Positions 45,799-57,635 of a stretch of DNA of 64,000 bases are shown piece after piece. The stretch spans positions 57,182 to 121,181 of the forward strand of contig JBCFYV010000515.1 in assembly GCA_039000515.1 (NCBI GenBank), in the 5' to 3' direction. The stretch comes from Timema cristinae (taxonomy: Eukaryota; Arthropoda; Insecta; Phasmatodea; Timematidae). A program made the translations under genes and the position numbers. The notes beneath the pieces were generated by a model, which was given only the letters and a program-made list of their open reading frames with translations, searched no databases and was not told where the DNA came from. Positions within the stretch are counted from its first letter, which is position 1, and each line of letters opens with the position of its first letter.

Positions 45799-47390
45799 TT
45801 AGTTATCCTCGCAATCCATGACACTATCTTTTAAAATTAAAAATTGGTTGAGGGCCTTTTTTGGTCCTCTTGCCTTTCCCAGTCTCTCCTGGACCTCCCG
45901 CTTTAGGAGAGGCTTCGGTTTACTTTGGAGAGACTGGGTAGTCGGATCCTTGCGCGAAGGCTTTGTTAAGGCCTTCGACGCTTTTTTACTATTATTCTTT
46001 TCGGCGGTCTCTCGCTGGTCCTTCTTCAAGGCACCAGTGGGACTCGCCTTTACGGCCTCACCTGTTTCGCCACTCATCCCGGCCTCTGGAAGCCCAGAGG
46101 CGAGAGTGAGCGACTCAACAGTGGCCGCATGCAATTTATTTCCCCGAGGAGGGCTCGGGGGAGTTTCCGAGGAGGGCTCGGAGGAGTTCCCCGAGGGGGG
46201 CTCGGGGCTGTTCCCTGAGGGGGGTTCGGGGGAGTTCCCGGGGGGGGGCTCGGAATTGTTCCCCGAGGGGGTCTCCTCGGGGGTACAGGTGGTGGAGGCG
46301 ACTGTTGTGAGGGTGTCGCCACCTGTCCTATATTTCGCATCACCATAGTTGATGCTGGTTTTTTTGTTGAGTCTCGAATAGATACGAGTGGCACAGGTCG
46401 TGTAGAAGTCTTTGCAATATTAACTGCGCAGTGGCAGTTAGGGCAATTTATATTTTGGCTAGCAATTTGGCTGTAGGAACTTTGAAATACCGGAGCTTGT
46501 AGTGCAGTATACTCTTTGCGTGCCTGGGCATAAGGGATCTTCTTTTCTGTTTGGATCTCCAGGACTTTTTTCTCTACTTTCCAATTCGGACAGGACCGAG
46601 ACCAGGCAGAATGAGGACCCTTGCAATTAATGCAGAATTTAGGAGACTCGCATGGTTGTTCGTGAGCCTCCTGTCCACAATCCGCACAGGTTGGCTTACC
46701 ACGGCAACGCAGCTTCGTATGCCCGAATTCCTGGCACTGAAAACAGCGCCGAGGGTTGGGGACATACGGCCGGACCCTAAGCACGTGGAAACCAGCTCGG
46801 ACCTCCTTTGGTAAGGAAGGAGTGGCAAATGTTAGGATATAACTGTCAGTATTCTTCACTACATCGTTCCTTTTGATGGTAATCCTATATACTTCGGTGA
46901 CATGTTGAGGGGAAAGCTCCTCACAGATGTCCTCAATGCTTACGCAGTCGAGGTCATAGCAAGTGACCACTCCCTTGCAAACATTGAGGAACCTGTGCGG
47001 TTCCACCTTCACCTTTAAATGATTCGAGGGGCTCAACGGTATGGTAGTTATTGCCATTATTTTCGCTGTCTGAAGGTCATTTTCGGTCTGGATCATTATT
47101 GTGCCATCGCGCAGTTTTCTAATTGAAACCCCAGGCTCGGCCGCTCCACTAATCACTCTTTCGAGGACAAATGGGCTGACACGCCTGAGGTTCTCATTTT
47201 CTTCTATTCGAGACATTACCAGGAAGCGGGGCTGGGGCCTCACCACTTCCTGGATTTTTTCAATTAAAGGGCTTGACGGCCTTACCCGTTTCCGCCTCTT
47301 ATCTATATTACGACCCTGCGAGGGGCCGGGCAGACAGTTGCCAGCAGTGTTTGGCAGTACGTTGCCAGCGGCGACAATGTTGTTGGCCAT
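45799..47390 (-). pseudogene. LINE D ORF1, frameshifted near its end
   Basis: A 438-codon frame from MANNIVAAGNVLPNTAGNC carries the conserved middle and the three knuckles (CFQCQEFGHTKLRC, CADCGQEAHEQPC, CINCKGPHSAWSRSC), then the GTPPSPPR-type repeats. In the repeats (about 46135-46270) the frame is lost; the tail (46134-45799, ending MDCEDN) is in another frame. The stop lies 18 nt before the ORF2 ATG. Subtype C/D. Confidence 0.85.
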
Positions 47391-48025
47391 GCCATGATTG
47401 GGGACAACCTACACAATACTCGGATCGTAGACCCAGTGTGATCCAAGTTGGTTCTACCACATATGGCCCTGTTAACTGTCCCGGCGAGAGGCTCTATACG
47501 ACGCTAGACATGACAACCTTCGCATAGAGCATCGCCGAGAGAGAAGTCGTCGCAGCAAGTGGGTGTAGGAAAGTGCCAATTTTACGTCCGGGCACTCATG
47601 AACGCAACCGATCTTTTCCCAAAGTAGGGTACCCGGTTATTGTCATCCCTAAGGCCCTTCTACTAAGGTATTGCAACCGGCGCACTTTCATTTAGGAGCT
47701 CAAGGCAGTGGTATCTAATAGTAAACAGAGAAGAACCGGGTTAGTTGCCAAGGTCGTCAACGGAAAGGCCAAAGGCCTCTGTGCAGTGTGAACGGTGGGG
47801 AAAGGAAGAAAAAGGTAAGGGTAGATAAAGCGAAGGGGGAAGGGTGAAAAAAAGGGGGAAAGTGAAGGAAGAAGAAAATGATGTGAAAGGAAAGATATAG
47901 GATAGGTTTGTCCCACACGAGGTACGTACTGCACAGAAGCCTCCCCTTTTAGTCGCTTCTTACGACAAGCAGGGGTTACTGCGGGACTATTCTAAACCCC
48001 GTCCCGCAGGGGGGCGCTCGCTCTA

Positions 48026-48125
48026 AATTCAGCCTTCCTCATCCTTAGTTCATTACCGTAATTAGTACATATGGATACATACTGAACGAGTAGTAAAACT
48101 CAGCGCTAATAAAATCAATGAATAA
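48026..48125 (+). mobile_element. SINE copy 3, right part
   Basis: CCTCATCCTTAGTTCATTAC, AGTACATATGGATACATA and GAACGAGTAGTAAAACTCAG match the 3' body of SINE copy 2 (CTAACTCATTAGCG ... AGTACATAAGCG ... GAACGGACAGTAAG). This confirms that LINE D split a SINE. Confidence 0.55.
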
Positions 48126-49322
48126 TGACGCTGGACAGGATACGAACACAATAGGTGGTCTAAAGTGTAGAGCTTACACGCATCGTACCTTACTTCCAAG
48201 TTTTAACAAATATGTATCAGGATTCTCTTTACATTATTAACTGTACTGTAATAATATAAACAACAGCAACGAACGCCAACTAAATAATACTGGATTCCAA
48301 TATTTGAAATAATGAAGGTCAGCTTCTTCAACACGCCAAGTTGGTATTGGGAAAATTCCAATTATTTGAGTAATCAATCATTTTGTTATATTTATTAACC
48401 ACTTGAGTGGTCGAATGGACTAAGACAGTGTTTATCCAAGTTTTGGTAAAGGGGAGCACCGAGGCGCTAGGAAGAGGAAGGTTGAAACTTAGCGGGTAAA
48501 ACATTAGTTATATTCTATAGGCATTTCCATTTTACGACCATAAAATTAACAAGACAGAAATCAATCTAATAAATAAAATATTGAAAAAATATAATTGCCT
48601 TGAATTCGTAAGTATAAGTTTATTTTTTACGTTTAACGTTCTAAACACAATACATATTTTATCAATAGTTGTTTATCAAACGAAAAGTAGCTAGAATAGG
48701 GACCAGATTATTATGAAAGCACGTCGGCTAAAGTGACGGTATTTACACCTACCGATATATTTTCGGTAAAGATAACGAATTAGTGATTATGACCGTGCAT
48801 TGGGATCGCCATGGTAGCCTTGGCAACGCGTGTTTAGCAGTATAACGTCACCCTAATGAGAAAACCTCGTAACTCCACTTTTACCTGATTTTGACATTTT
48901 ACTGCTATTTGGTGGAGAATTTTTCAACCTATGCGCTGTGAAAAACTCTTAGCTAAAAATAAAATAGAAACACGCTATTAACCGTTATTCTCAATACTCT
49001 CAACTCCAATGTACGAATATCTAATAATGCTAAGCTTGTAACTCCTTTCTTCGCACGTGTTCTCCATGTTAATCCATTATGAGCGATGAAGCTTGTACTG
49101 GTATTGTGCTTTTAGCAGTTTATTTGTAATTTCTGTAACTAAGAATGAAACAAAAAGACTAGGTATGTTATATTTTATCTTTCTAATATTTTATTTTTAT
49201 TTTGTGGTTTTACTATTATGAGAAAATACTATGTTTATAGTGGATTGGATTTACGAGTTAAAATTAATGAGTTAAAGGAGGTTTACTACTATGTTATTTA
49301 GTAATTGAGGAGCTATGATGAG
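48126..49322. other. Non-coding flank, no gene
   Basis: AT-rich DNA; no exon or repeat ends recognised until a donor site, GATGAG/GTAAGG, at 49322/49323, which with the acceptor at 49410 would define an 88-bp leader intron of the gene that follows. Confidence 0.45.
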
Positions 49323-49411
49323 GTAAGGCCTATTCTTAGTCAAGTGGTATTTTCCCCTGAGTTTAATCTGTTTGATTCATAGTAATCCATATTTATTTCC
49401 TTTTTCTTAGA

Positions 49412-50077
49412 ATGTCACGGTCTAAAAAAATTCTTGAAATGGCTCTTGTCAGCCAAAGAAAAATTGATGACAACTCTCTTTTGAACTATGACAAAAGGCC
49501 TATAAGTGATTCTTGTGTAATTGCACCTTCTTTGTTAACTACAACCAGGTCTGTATCTTATACTTCCTCTGAAGAGTGCAATCAAGTTCCTGTATCAAAT
49601 GTTTTGACAGAAATAGGCCTTGAAGAGTATAATCCAGTTCCTAAATATAGTCCCTCAGGAAACATGAATACTGATATTTTAGTACAAGGTGTCCACCAAT
49701 GTAATTTGGAGAGTGTCCTTATGAGTGATATGTTTATTATGAACGAAGACTCTAGTCTCACAAAAATTTGTGTTAATGATTTATTATCGCAATTTTCTTT
49801 AGAGGAACAGTCAACGAATAATATTCCCTAGACAAGTAGCTCTAAACCTACCAATGGTACATTTTATTCAAGTGATGTGGCATACAAGGATCAGGATTTA
49901 AATTTGCTTGTTGACAGCAGACACAAGAACTTGTATACTAGGTCTACATGAATAAATGACATACTATAGGAGCAGTGATTGAACAAGAAATAGAAATAGA
50001 GACAGAACTAGAGCCAGATAAAATTAATAAGATTCAACTTGTTCATGAAGATGAAGCTAGCCAAAACAATGAAATTA
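49412..50077 (+). pseudogene. N-terminal part of a decayed insect repeat-family protein
   Basis: The ATG follows an acceptor (TTTTTCTTAG, 49401-49410) by one base. The 139-codon frame starts MSRSKKILEMALVSQRKIDD and is Ser/Asn/Glu-rich. After a TAG (49829-49831) the same frame continues sensibly (TSSSKPTNGTFYSSDVAYKD), meets further stops, and a shifted frame reads IGAVIEQEIEIETELEPDK up to the LINE E tail. MSRSK...LEMALxxQ starts are known to me from transposon-linked uncharacterised insect proteins. The C-terminal parts lie at 61408-61564 and 62950-64000. Confidence 0.5.
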
Positions 50078-50087
50078 ATTATTATTA

Positions 50088-50121
<34 letters not shown>

Positions 50122-51986
50122 GTTTAACGGCCCATCGACACATCTAGGTCATTAGGGCTTTGAAATATATTAAAAACATAATAAAATCCCCATAGGGGAA
50201 AGAGATAAAACATTCACCATCTGAGACACTCCATAGGAGTGCTCAAATGGACTCTTGGTATAAATTAAGTGAAACACCTGCTAAAAAAAACACAAGTGTA
50301 TCACTCCAATAAAAAGACAAAACAAACATATTAAAATATAACACGTTAAAAAGACAAAACATGTTAAAATGATAATACGTTAAAAAGACAAAACAACATG
50401 TTAAATTGTAATAAAACCGTTAAAAAGATCTCAATATGAGAAAATATCCAAAAGAGCCACTTTATAAAAGTGACTCAAATGGCATTAAAAAGATCCGCCT
50501 GGCGTATAAAACGGAGTAAACAAATAACTCCATCCGCGCTATCGCGTAATAAAATACGTAGGTCACCTTTAAAATCAAGAGCCAGGCGGATAGGGGCATA
50601 TTTACGACACTCCATCAAAATGTGATACGCACTCAGATGAGCATCGCAAAACTCACACACTGGAGGTGGATCCCCTCTCAGTAAAAAACTATGGGTCAAT
50701 GAAGTATGCCCGACGCGGAGTCTCGTCACGATGACCTCCTCTCTTCTAGACTTTCGCACAGAAGAGGGCCATCGCGACACACCGTCCCTGATGGACCGCA
50801 GCTTGTTCTGAGCAGGGGACGAGACCCACTGCTCGTGCCAGGTGCGTAACACTCCACGCCGAACATAACCCTTTAGATCTAAAAACATGACACCCAGACT
50901 CGCCTCCGGAGGCAGGCGTGCCGCCTCCTTGGCCGCCTTGTCCGCCAGTTCATTTCCTGAAAGAACGGCGTGACCAGGAATCCAGCAAAAGGCGAGCCGG
51001 GTGCTTAATGAATCAATTTTTAAAAAAATTTCGTGAATCATCTGCACAAGAGGATTCCACGAGTAGAAAGTGGACAATGCCAACAGAGCACTCATGGAAT
51101 CCGTGCAGATGAGAACGGACCGGTGACACTTACGATATACAAAACATAACGATTTAAAAATGGCATATAGTTCAGCCGTAAAAACACTGGATTCACCAGG
51201 TAAAGCTAATTTAAAATTGGATCCTTCCACAACAAAAGCACATCCCACGGAGGCCCCGCATTTCGAGCCATCCGTGTAAATGCGTTTAAAACCCCGAAAG
51301 CGGGTTGCGAGGAGCTCATTAAAGGTCCTCTCGTATAAAAAGTGTGGGGTGGTCTCTTTAGGGAACTTGGCAAGGTCAAAATGGTATTGAGGTAGGCGTA
51401 TCGTCCAGGGAGAAACTCGACTTGGGGATGTGGGGATAGCCTTTGGCAGGATTATCCCACACATGTCGAAAACCGATAGCATCCTGATCCCAACCGGCTT
51501 TGTACTACGCCATTTGGTTTCATACAAGACACGGTTAGGGGGATGAAACACAGGACGATAGGCAACATGCTCTGGCTTTCAATGAAGTTTAGACACGTAA
51601 GATGCCAGAAGATAGGACCAACGGTAAGAAAGAGGGGGCTCACCGGCGTCGACACAGATGCTGACGACTGGACTAGTACGAAAACCACCAGTAGCCAGAC
51701 AAATGCCACCATGGTGGACACTATCTAGCATCTTTAACGCCGAGGGTCTAGCAGAGCCATACACAAAACTGCCGTAATCTAGTTTAGATCTGACCAAGGC
51801 CCTATACAGGCGCATCAAGGTTTCCCTATCAGCACCCCAGGACCGATCGCTAACTACTTTGAGAAAATTCAATGCTTTGATACACCTCGCTTTCAGGTCT
51901 TTGATGTGGGGGATCCAAGTTAGTTTAAAATCAAATAAAAGTCCCAGGAACCTTACGCTCTCCGAGACAGGTAAAACAACGTTGTT
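50078..51986 (-). mobile_element. LINE copy E (3' part of the E/G element)
   Basis: A (TAA)n tail (50078-50121), 3' UTR with the stem-loop, RNase H and the RT end, stopping at ACAACGTTGTT where copy F begins. Text is closest to copy D (HFLYERTFNELLATRFRGFK in both). Its 5' continuation is most likely copy G (58151). Confidence 0.85.
50475..51986 (-). pseudogene. LINE E ORF2, RT end and RNase H
   Basis: Frames 51872-51579 (RT thumb region, GADRETLMRLYRALVRSKLD) and 51551-50475 (358 codons: IYTDGSKCGASVGCAFV, AELYAI, ICTDSMSAL, WIPGHAVLSGNELADKAA, CEFCDAHLSAYHILMEC). The RNase H motif has GHAV where others have GHAG. A frameshift near 51565 and the loss of the RT core make it non-functional. 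Confidence 0.85.
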
Positions 51987-52324
51987 ATTATTATTATTAT
52001 TATTGTTTAACGGCCCATCGACACATCTAGGTCATTAGGGCCTTGAAATATATTAAAAACATAATAAAATCCCCATAGAGGAAAGAGATAAAACATTCAC
52101 CATCTGAGACACTACATAGGAGTGGTCAAATGGACTCTTGGTATAAATTAAGTGATACACCTGCTCAAAAAAACCACAAGTGTATCATTCCAATAAAAAG
52201 ACAAAACAAACATATTAAAATATAACACGTTAAAAAGACAAAACAACATGTTAAATTGTAATAAAACCGTTAAAAAGATCTCAATATGAGATAATATCCA
52301 AAAGAGCCACTTTATAAAAGTGAC

Positions 52325-55300
52325 TCAAATGGCATTAAAAAAATCCGCCTGGCGTATAAAACGGAGTAAACAAATAACTCCATCCGCACTATCGCGTAAT
52401 AAAAAACGTAAGTCACCTTTAAAATCAAGAGCCAGACGGATAGGGGCTAGTTTGCGACACTCCACCAAAATGTGATGCACACTAAGGGGAGTATCACAAA
52501 CCTCACACACTGGAGGTGGATCCCCTCTTAGTAAAAAACTATGGGTCAATGAAGTATGCCCGACGCGGAGTCTCGTCACGATGACCTCCTCTCTTCTAGA
52601 CTTTCGTATAGAAGAGGGCCATCGCGACACACCGTCCCAGATGGAACGCAGCTTGTTCTGAGCAGGGGTCGAGACCCACTGCTCGTGCCAGGAGTGTAAG
52701 ACTCCACGCCGAACATAACCCTTTAGATCTAAAAACATGACACCCAGACTCGCCTCCGGAGGCAGGCGTGCTGCCTCCTTGGCTGCCTGGTCCGCCAGTT
52801 CATTTCTTGGAAGACCAGCGTGACCAGGGATCCAGCAAAAGGCGAGCCGGGTGATTAATGAATCAATTTTAAAAACTTGCTCATGTATCATCTGCACGAG
52901 GGGATTCCAGGAGTAGAGAGTGGACAATGCCAACAGAGCACTCATGGAATCCGTGCAGATGAGGACAGAACGGTGACTACTTCGGTAAACAAAACACAAA
53001 GATTTAAAATGGCATATAATTCAGCCGTAAAAACACTGGTTTCTTTAGGTAAACCAAATTTAAAATTGGATCCTTCCACAACAAAAGCACATCCCACGGA
53101 GGCTCCAGATTTAGAGCCGTCAGTGTAGATGCGCTCGAATCCGTTTAAAGCGAGTGGAGAGGAGCTCATTAAAGGTCCTCTCATATACAAAGTTTGGGGT
53201 GGTCGCTTTAGGGAACTTGGCAAGATCAAAATGGCATTGAGGTAGGCGTATCTTCCAGGGAGAAACACGACCTGGGGATGTGGGGATAGCCTTTGGCAAA
53301 ACTATCCCACACGTGTCGAAAACCGAAAGCATCATGATCCCAACCGGTCTTGTACTACGCCATTTGGTTTCATACAAGACACGGTTAGGGGGATGAAACA
53401 CAGGACGATAGGAAACATGCTGCGCCATGCAATGAAGTTTCGACACGTAAGATGCCAGAAGATAGGACCGCCGGTAAGAAAGAGGCGGCTCACCGGCGTC
53501 GGCACAGATGCTGACGACTGGACTGGTACGAAAGGCACCAGTAGCCAGTCGAATGCCAGCATGGTGGACACTATCTAGCATCTTTAACGCCGAGGGTCTA
53601 GCTGAGCCATAAACAAAGCTCCCATAATCTAGTTTAGATCTGACCAGGGCCCTAGGTTTCCCTATCAGCACCCTAGGACCGGCCGCTAACCACTTTGAGC
53701 AAATTCAATGCCTTGATACACCTCGCTTTCAGGTCTTTGATGTGGGGGATCCAAGTTAGTTTAAAATCGAATAAAAGTCCCAGGAACCTTACGGTCTCGG
53801 AGACAAGTAAAACAACGTTGTTCATTAAAATATTGGGGGCTGGCTGTATTCCGCGTAATCTATGGAAGTGGACGACAGTCGTCTTGGTCGCAGAGAAACG
53901 AAAGCCATTACGAGATGCCACAACCATAGATTGTTAACAGCGAGTTGTATTTGTCGTTCAGCCCTGTGGAGACTTGATGAACTGCAATAAATTGCGTAGT
54001 CATCCACAAAAAGGCATGAACGAACAGGTGAGCGCAGGTTGTCCACAATACTATTTATCGCGATAGCGAACAACGTACAGCTCAGAATACTACCCTGAGG
54101 CACCCCATTTTCTTGAATAAAATCATCGGATAAGGTGTTATTCAACCTTACCCGGAAGTGTCTATCCAACATAAAATTAGATATAAAAGAAGGAAGGTTT
54201 CCTCGAAACCCCCAATTAAAAAGTGTTTTCAAAATGCCGTACCGCCAGGTGGTATAGTACGCTTTCTCCAGATCGAAGAAGACAGCCAGAAGATGCTGCT
54301 TATGGAGAAAAGCGTCACGAATAGCCGTCTCTAGACAGACAAGGTGATCCACCGTGGATCGGTTACGGCGAAAACCACATTGAATATTAGATAGCAGATT
54401 GCGGGATTCTAAATACCATATAAGTCGCTTATTAATTATTTTTTCCAATACTTTACAAACACAACTAGTTAAAGCTATCGGTCTATAGCTAGTTGGCTCT
54501 AATTTATCCTTGCCATTTTTATATATGGGTATAACGGTTGCTTGCCTCCATAGTGAGGGGAACTGATGAGATTCCCAAACACTATTGTAGAGGTCTAAAA
54601 GAAATGCCTGTCCGGCAGGGGGCAGCTGACGCAACATCTCGTAATGAATGTCGTCTGGACCAGAGGCTGTGCTGCCGGCCTGGGACAGGGCGTAGGTCAG
54701 TTCATCTTTGGTAAAGGGGGAGTTATAATCCTCCCCCCGACTTTGGCCAAAATCAATAGTAAGGCGCTCGATGCTGCGCTTATGCACCGCGAACTCGTTA
54801 GAGTAGCTCGCAGTGCTAGAAATATTGGTGAACATCGAGCCCAATACATTGGCGACCTCCATAGGGGAGGAGACAAGTGAACCGTTTGACATAAGTACGG
54901 GTATATTATAAATGTTATTTTTGCTACTACATACTTTACGAATGTGATCCCAAACCTTGGTTGTGGGAGTGGAAATAGTAAGGGTAGAAATAAACTGTCT
55001 CCAAGACTCTCTTCTGCTTTCTCGAATGATACGGCGAGCTCTAGCACGTAGAATCCGGAATGACTCCAGATTCTCCGAAGTAGGACGTCGATGAAAGAGA
55101 CGTAGGGCCCTTCGACGGTTAGAAATAGCCAGCTGGCACTCCTCTTTCCACCAGGGAACAGGACGGTGGCGCGGGTTTGGCGAGGATTTAGGGATGGATG
55201 CCCTCACCGCCGCGATGACCGTCGAAGTAAAATGCCCGGCCTTAATATCGACGTCAGGATGTTGGGATTCACCAAATACAGCGAGCTCGCGGAATCTATC

Positions 55301-56000
55301 CCAGTCAGCACGTTTTAGCACCCATTGGGGTATCCGCGCTGTACTGGAGGATCTTCAAGTGTTAAGAGCAGAATGGGATAATGATCACTGCCACATAGGT
55401 CCGAGTGGACCTCCAAAGGAAGTGGGCAGCGATCCCGGGACTACAAAATGTTAGGTCGATGGCAGAGGATACACCATTAAAGGTGGAGAAGTGTGTCTGG
55501 GTCCCGGTGTTCATTAACACCAGGTTTCCCGAGACAAGAATATCCTCTACCATCCTCCCACGTGCGTCAGTAATATTGGACCCCCACACCAGGTTATGCG
55601 CGTTAAAGTCCCCCAAGATGATATAGGGGGCGGGAAGTTGTATAAAGAGGGCCTCTAGGGTCCTCTTAGGAACACGCTCTCCCGGTGGGAGGTAGATGCA
55701 ACATATTGTTACCTCCAAAGGGAGGGAGACTCTGACAGCAATCACTTGGAGATCAGAAACGATATTAATATTTGTGTGATATATATTGCTTCGTGCGAAT
55801 ATAGCCACACCTCCGCTAGCCCGATCAAAGAAAGGCTTGTCGGTACGATACAGATCGTACACACGAAGCATCGGGTTGTCATTTGGGCGGAAGTGGGTCT
55901 CCTGCAAACACAAGATGGAAGGATGCAGGGAAGAAATTTGTTGTTTAATTTCATCTACACGAGCATAGAAACCCCTAAAATTCCATTGTAGTAGCGTCAT
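52325..56000 (-). pseudogene. LINE F ORF2, several frameshifts
   Basis: Begins MTLLQWNFRGFYARVDEIK (others WNCRG) 18 nt after ORF1. Frames 56000-55362 (endonuclease), 55321-53825 (linker and RT; FFDLEKAYYTTWRYGIL, CLFVDDYAIYCSSSS), then 53927-53673, 53671-53120, 53268-52942 and 52999-52325 (RNase H: IYTDGSKSGASVGCAFV, WIPGHAGLPRNELADQAA). The RT A-motif reads AYYTTW instead of AYDTTW, and about five shifts occur. Not functional. Confidence 0.85.
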
Positions 56001-56018
56001 ACTTAGTTAATATAATAT

Positions 56019-57635
56019 TTAGTTATCCTCGCAATCCATGTCACTATCCTTTAATAATAAAAATTGGTTGAGGGCCTTTTTAGGTCCTCTTGCCTTTCCC
56101 AGTCTCTCCTGGACCTCCCGCTTCAGGAGAGGCTTCGGTTTATTTTGGAGAGACTGGGTAGTCGGATCCTTGCGCGAAGGCTTTGTTAAGGCCTTCGACG
56201 CTTTTTTAATATTTATTTCGGCGGTCACTCGCTGGTCCTTCTTCAAGGCACCAGTGGGACTCGCCTTAGCGGCCTCACCTGTTCCGCAACTCGTCCCCAC
56301 CTCCGGAAGCACAGAGGTGGGTGTGAGAGGCTCAACAACGGCCGCCCTTGATTTAATACCCCGAGGTGGGCTCGGGGGGGTTCCTCGAGGAGGTCTCCTC
56401 GGTGGTATAGGTGGGGGAGACGACCGTTGTGGCGGTTTGGCCTCCTTTAAAAATTTAGGCGCCACAGAAGTTGGCGCGGGATCAACATAAATGTCTCGAG
56501 AAGAGACCAATGGCACTGGTCGCGTTGGCTCCTTAGCAAGATTAACTGCGCAATGCCAGTTAGGACAGTTTATATTTTGACTGACAATCCGGCTATATGA
56601 AGTTTGAAATACCGGAGCTTGACTTGATACGTATTCCTTGCGTGCCTGGGCATATGAGATCTTCTTCTCAGATTGTATCTCCAGGACTTTCTTCTCTACC
56701 TTCCATTTAGGACAGGCCCGAGACCAGGCGGAATACGGACCCTTGCAGTTGACGCAGTATTTAGGAGACTCGCATGGTGTTTCATGAGCCTTCTGTCCAC
56801 AATCCGCACAGGTTGGCTTACCAAGGCATCGCAGCTTCGTATGCCCAAATTCCTGGCACTGAAAACAGCGCCGAGGGTTAGGGACATACGGCCGGACCCT
56901 GAGCACGTGGAAGCCTGCTCGGACCTCCTTCGGAAGGGTAGGAGTCGCAAATGTTAGGATATACGTATCCGTCTTCTTTTCTTGTCCATTCTTTTTTGTG
57001 ACAATACGGTACACTTCAGTGACATGCTGGGGGTAAAGCTCCTCACAGATCTCCCCAATGCTTACACAGTCGAGGTCATAACAAGTGACCACTCCCTTGC
57101 AAACATTGAGGAACCTGTGGGGCTCCACCTTCACCTGTATATTTGCCGTATTACTCAACGGTATTTCGGAGATCGCCATAATATTTGAGGATTGTGTGTC
57201 GGTCATAGTCTGAATCATAATGGTGCCATCACGCAGTTTCCTTATTAAAACGTCAGATTTTGCTGCTCCATTTATCACTCTTTCGAGTATAAATGGGCTC
57301 ACACGTTTCAGATCTAGACTTTCTTCTACTCGAGACATCACCAGGAAGCGGGGCTGGGGCCTCACCACTTCCTGGCTTTTTATCAAGACAGGGCTGGACG
57401 GCCTTACCCGTTTCCGCCTCTTATCATTAATACGGCCCTGTGAGGGGCCGGGCAGTGAGATGCCAGCGGAACTTGGCAGTACGGTGCCAGCGGACAGTAA
57501 GGTGTCAGCTGTGACAATAAACTCATTCATGAGTGGGAGGACAACCTGCAAAAGTACTCGGATCGTAGACCCAGGTTGATCCCAGTTGGTTCTACCACAT
57601 AGGGCCCTGTTAACTCTTCCGACGAGAGGCTCCAT
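56019..57635 (-). CDS. LINE F ORF1, intact, 538 aa
   Basis: The only unbroken ORF1. Start MEPLVGRVNRALCGRTNWDQ; a basic KRRKRVRPSSP segment near residue 73; conserved middle (KVEPHRFLNVCKGVVTCYD, about residues 171-189); knuckle 1 CFQCQEFGHTKLRC, knuckle 2 CADCGQKAHETPC, knuckle 3 CVNCKGPYSAWSRAC, where the usual His is Tyr (GPHSAW in other copies). A short proline-rich part (RRPPRGTPPSPPRG) and a Lys-rich tail ending MDCEDN follow. Role by family: binds element RNA in a particle with ORF2. An inner start (MNEFIVTADTLL) is also possible; I chose the first ATG because copies A and B share it. Confidence 0.85.
   Translation of the reverse strand: MEPLVGRVNRALCGRTNWDQPGSTIRVLLQVVLPLMNEFIVTADTLLSAGTVLPSSAGISLPGPSQGRINDKRRKRVRPSSPVLIKSQEVVRPQPRFLVMSRVEESLDLKRVSPFILERVINGAAKSDVLIRKLRDGTIMIQTMTDTQSSNIMAISEIPLSNTANIQVKVEPHRFLNVCKGVVTCYDLDCVSIGEICEELYPQHVTEVYRIVTKKNGQEKKTDTYILTFATPTLPKEVRAGFHVLRVRPYVPNPRRCFQCQEFGHTKLRCLGKPTCADCGQKAHETPCESPKYCVNCKGPYSAWSRACPKWKVEKKVLEIQSEKKISYAQARKEYVSSQAPVFQTSYSRIVSQNINCPNWHCAVNLAKEPTRPVPLVSSRDIYVDPAPTSVAPKFLKEAKPPQRSSPPPIPPRRPPRGTPPSPPRGIKSRAAVVEPLTPTSVLPEVGTSCGTGEAAKASPTGALKKDQRVTAEINIKKASKALTKPSRKDPTTQSLQNKPKPLLKREVQERLGKARGPKKALNQFLLLKDSDMDCEDN

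Larger units (their letters stand above)
41735..48014 (-). mobile_element. LINE copy D, full length
   Basis: A 6.28-kb element with a (TAA)n tail at the low end and GTCCCGCAG plus G run at the high end. It is flanked by the 11-bp duplication CGCTCGCTCTA (41724-41734, 48015-48025) and inserted in SINE copy 3. It carries both ORFs with few lesions, so it is one of the youngest copies. Confidence 0.95.
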
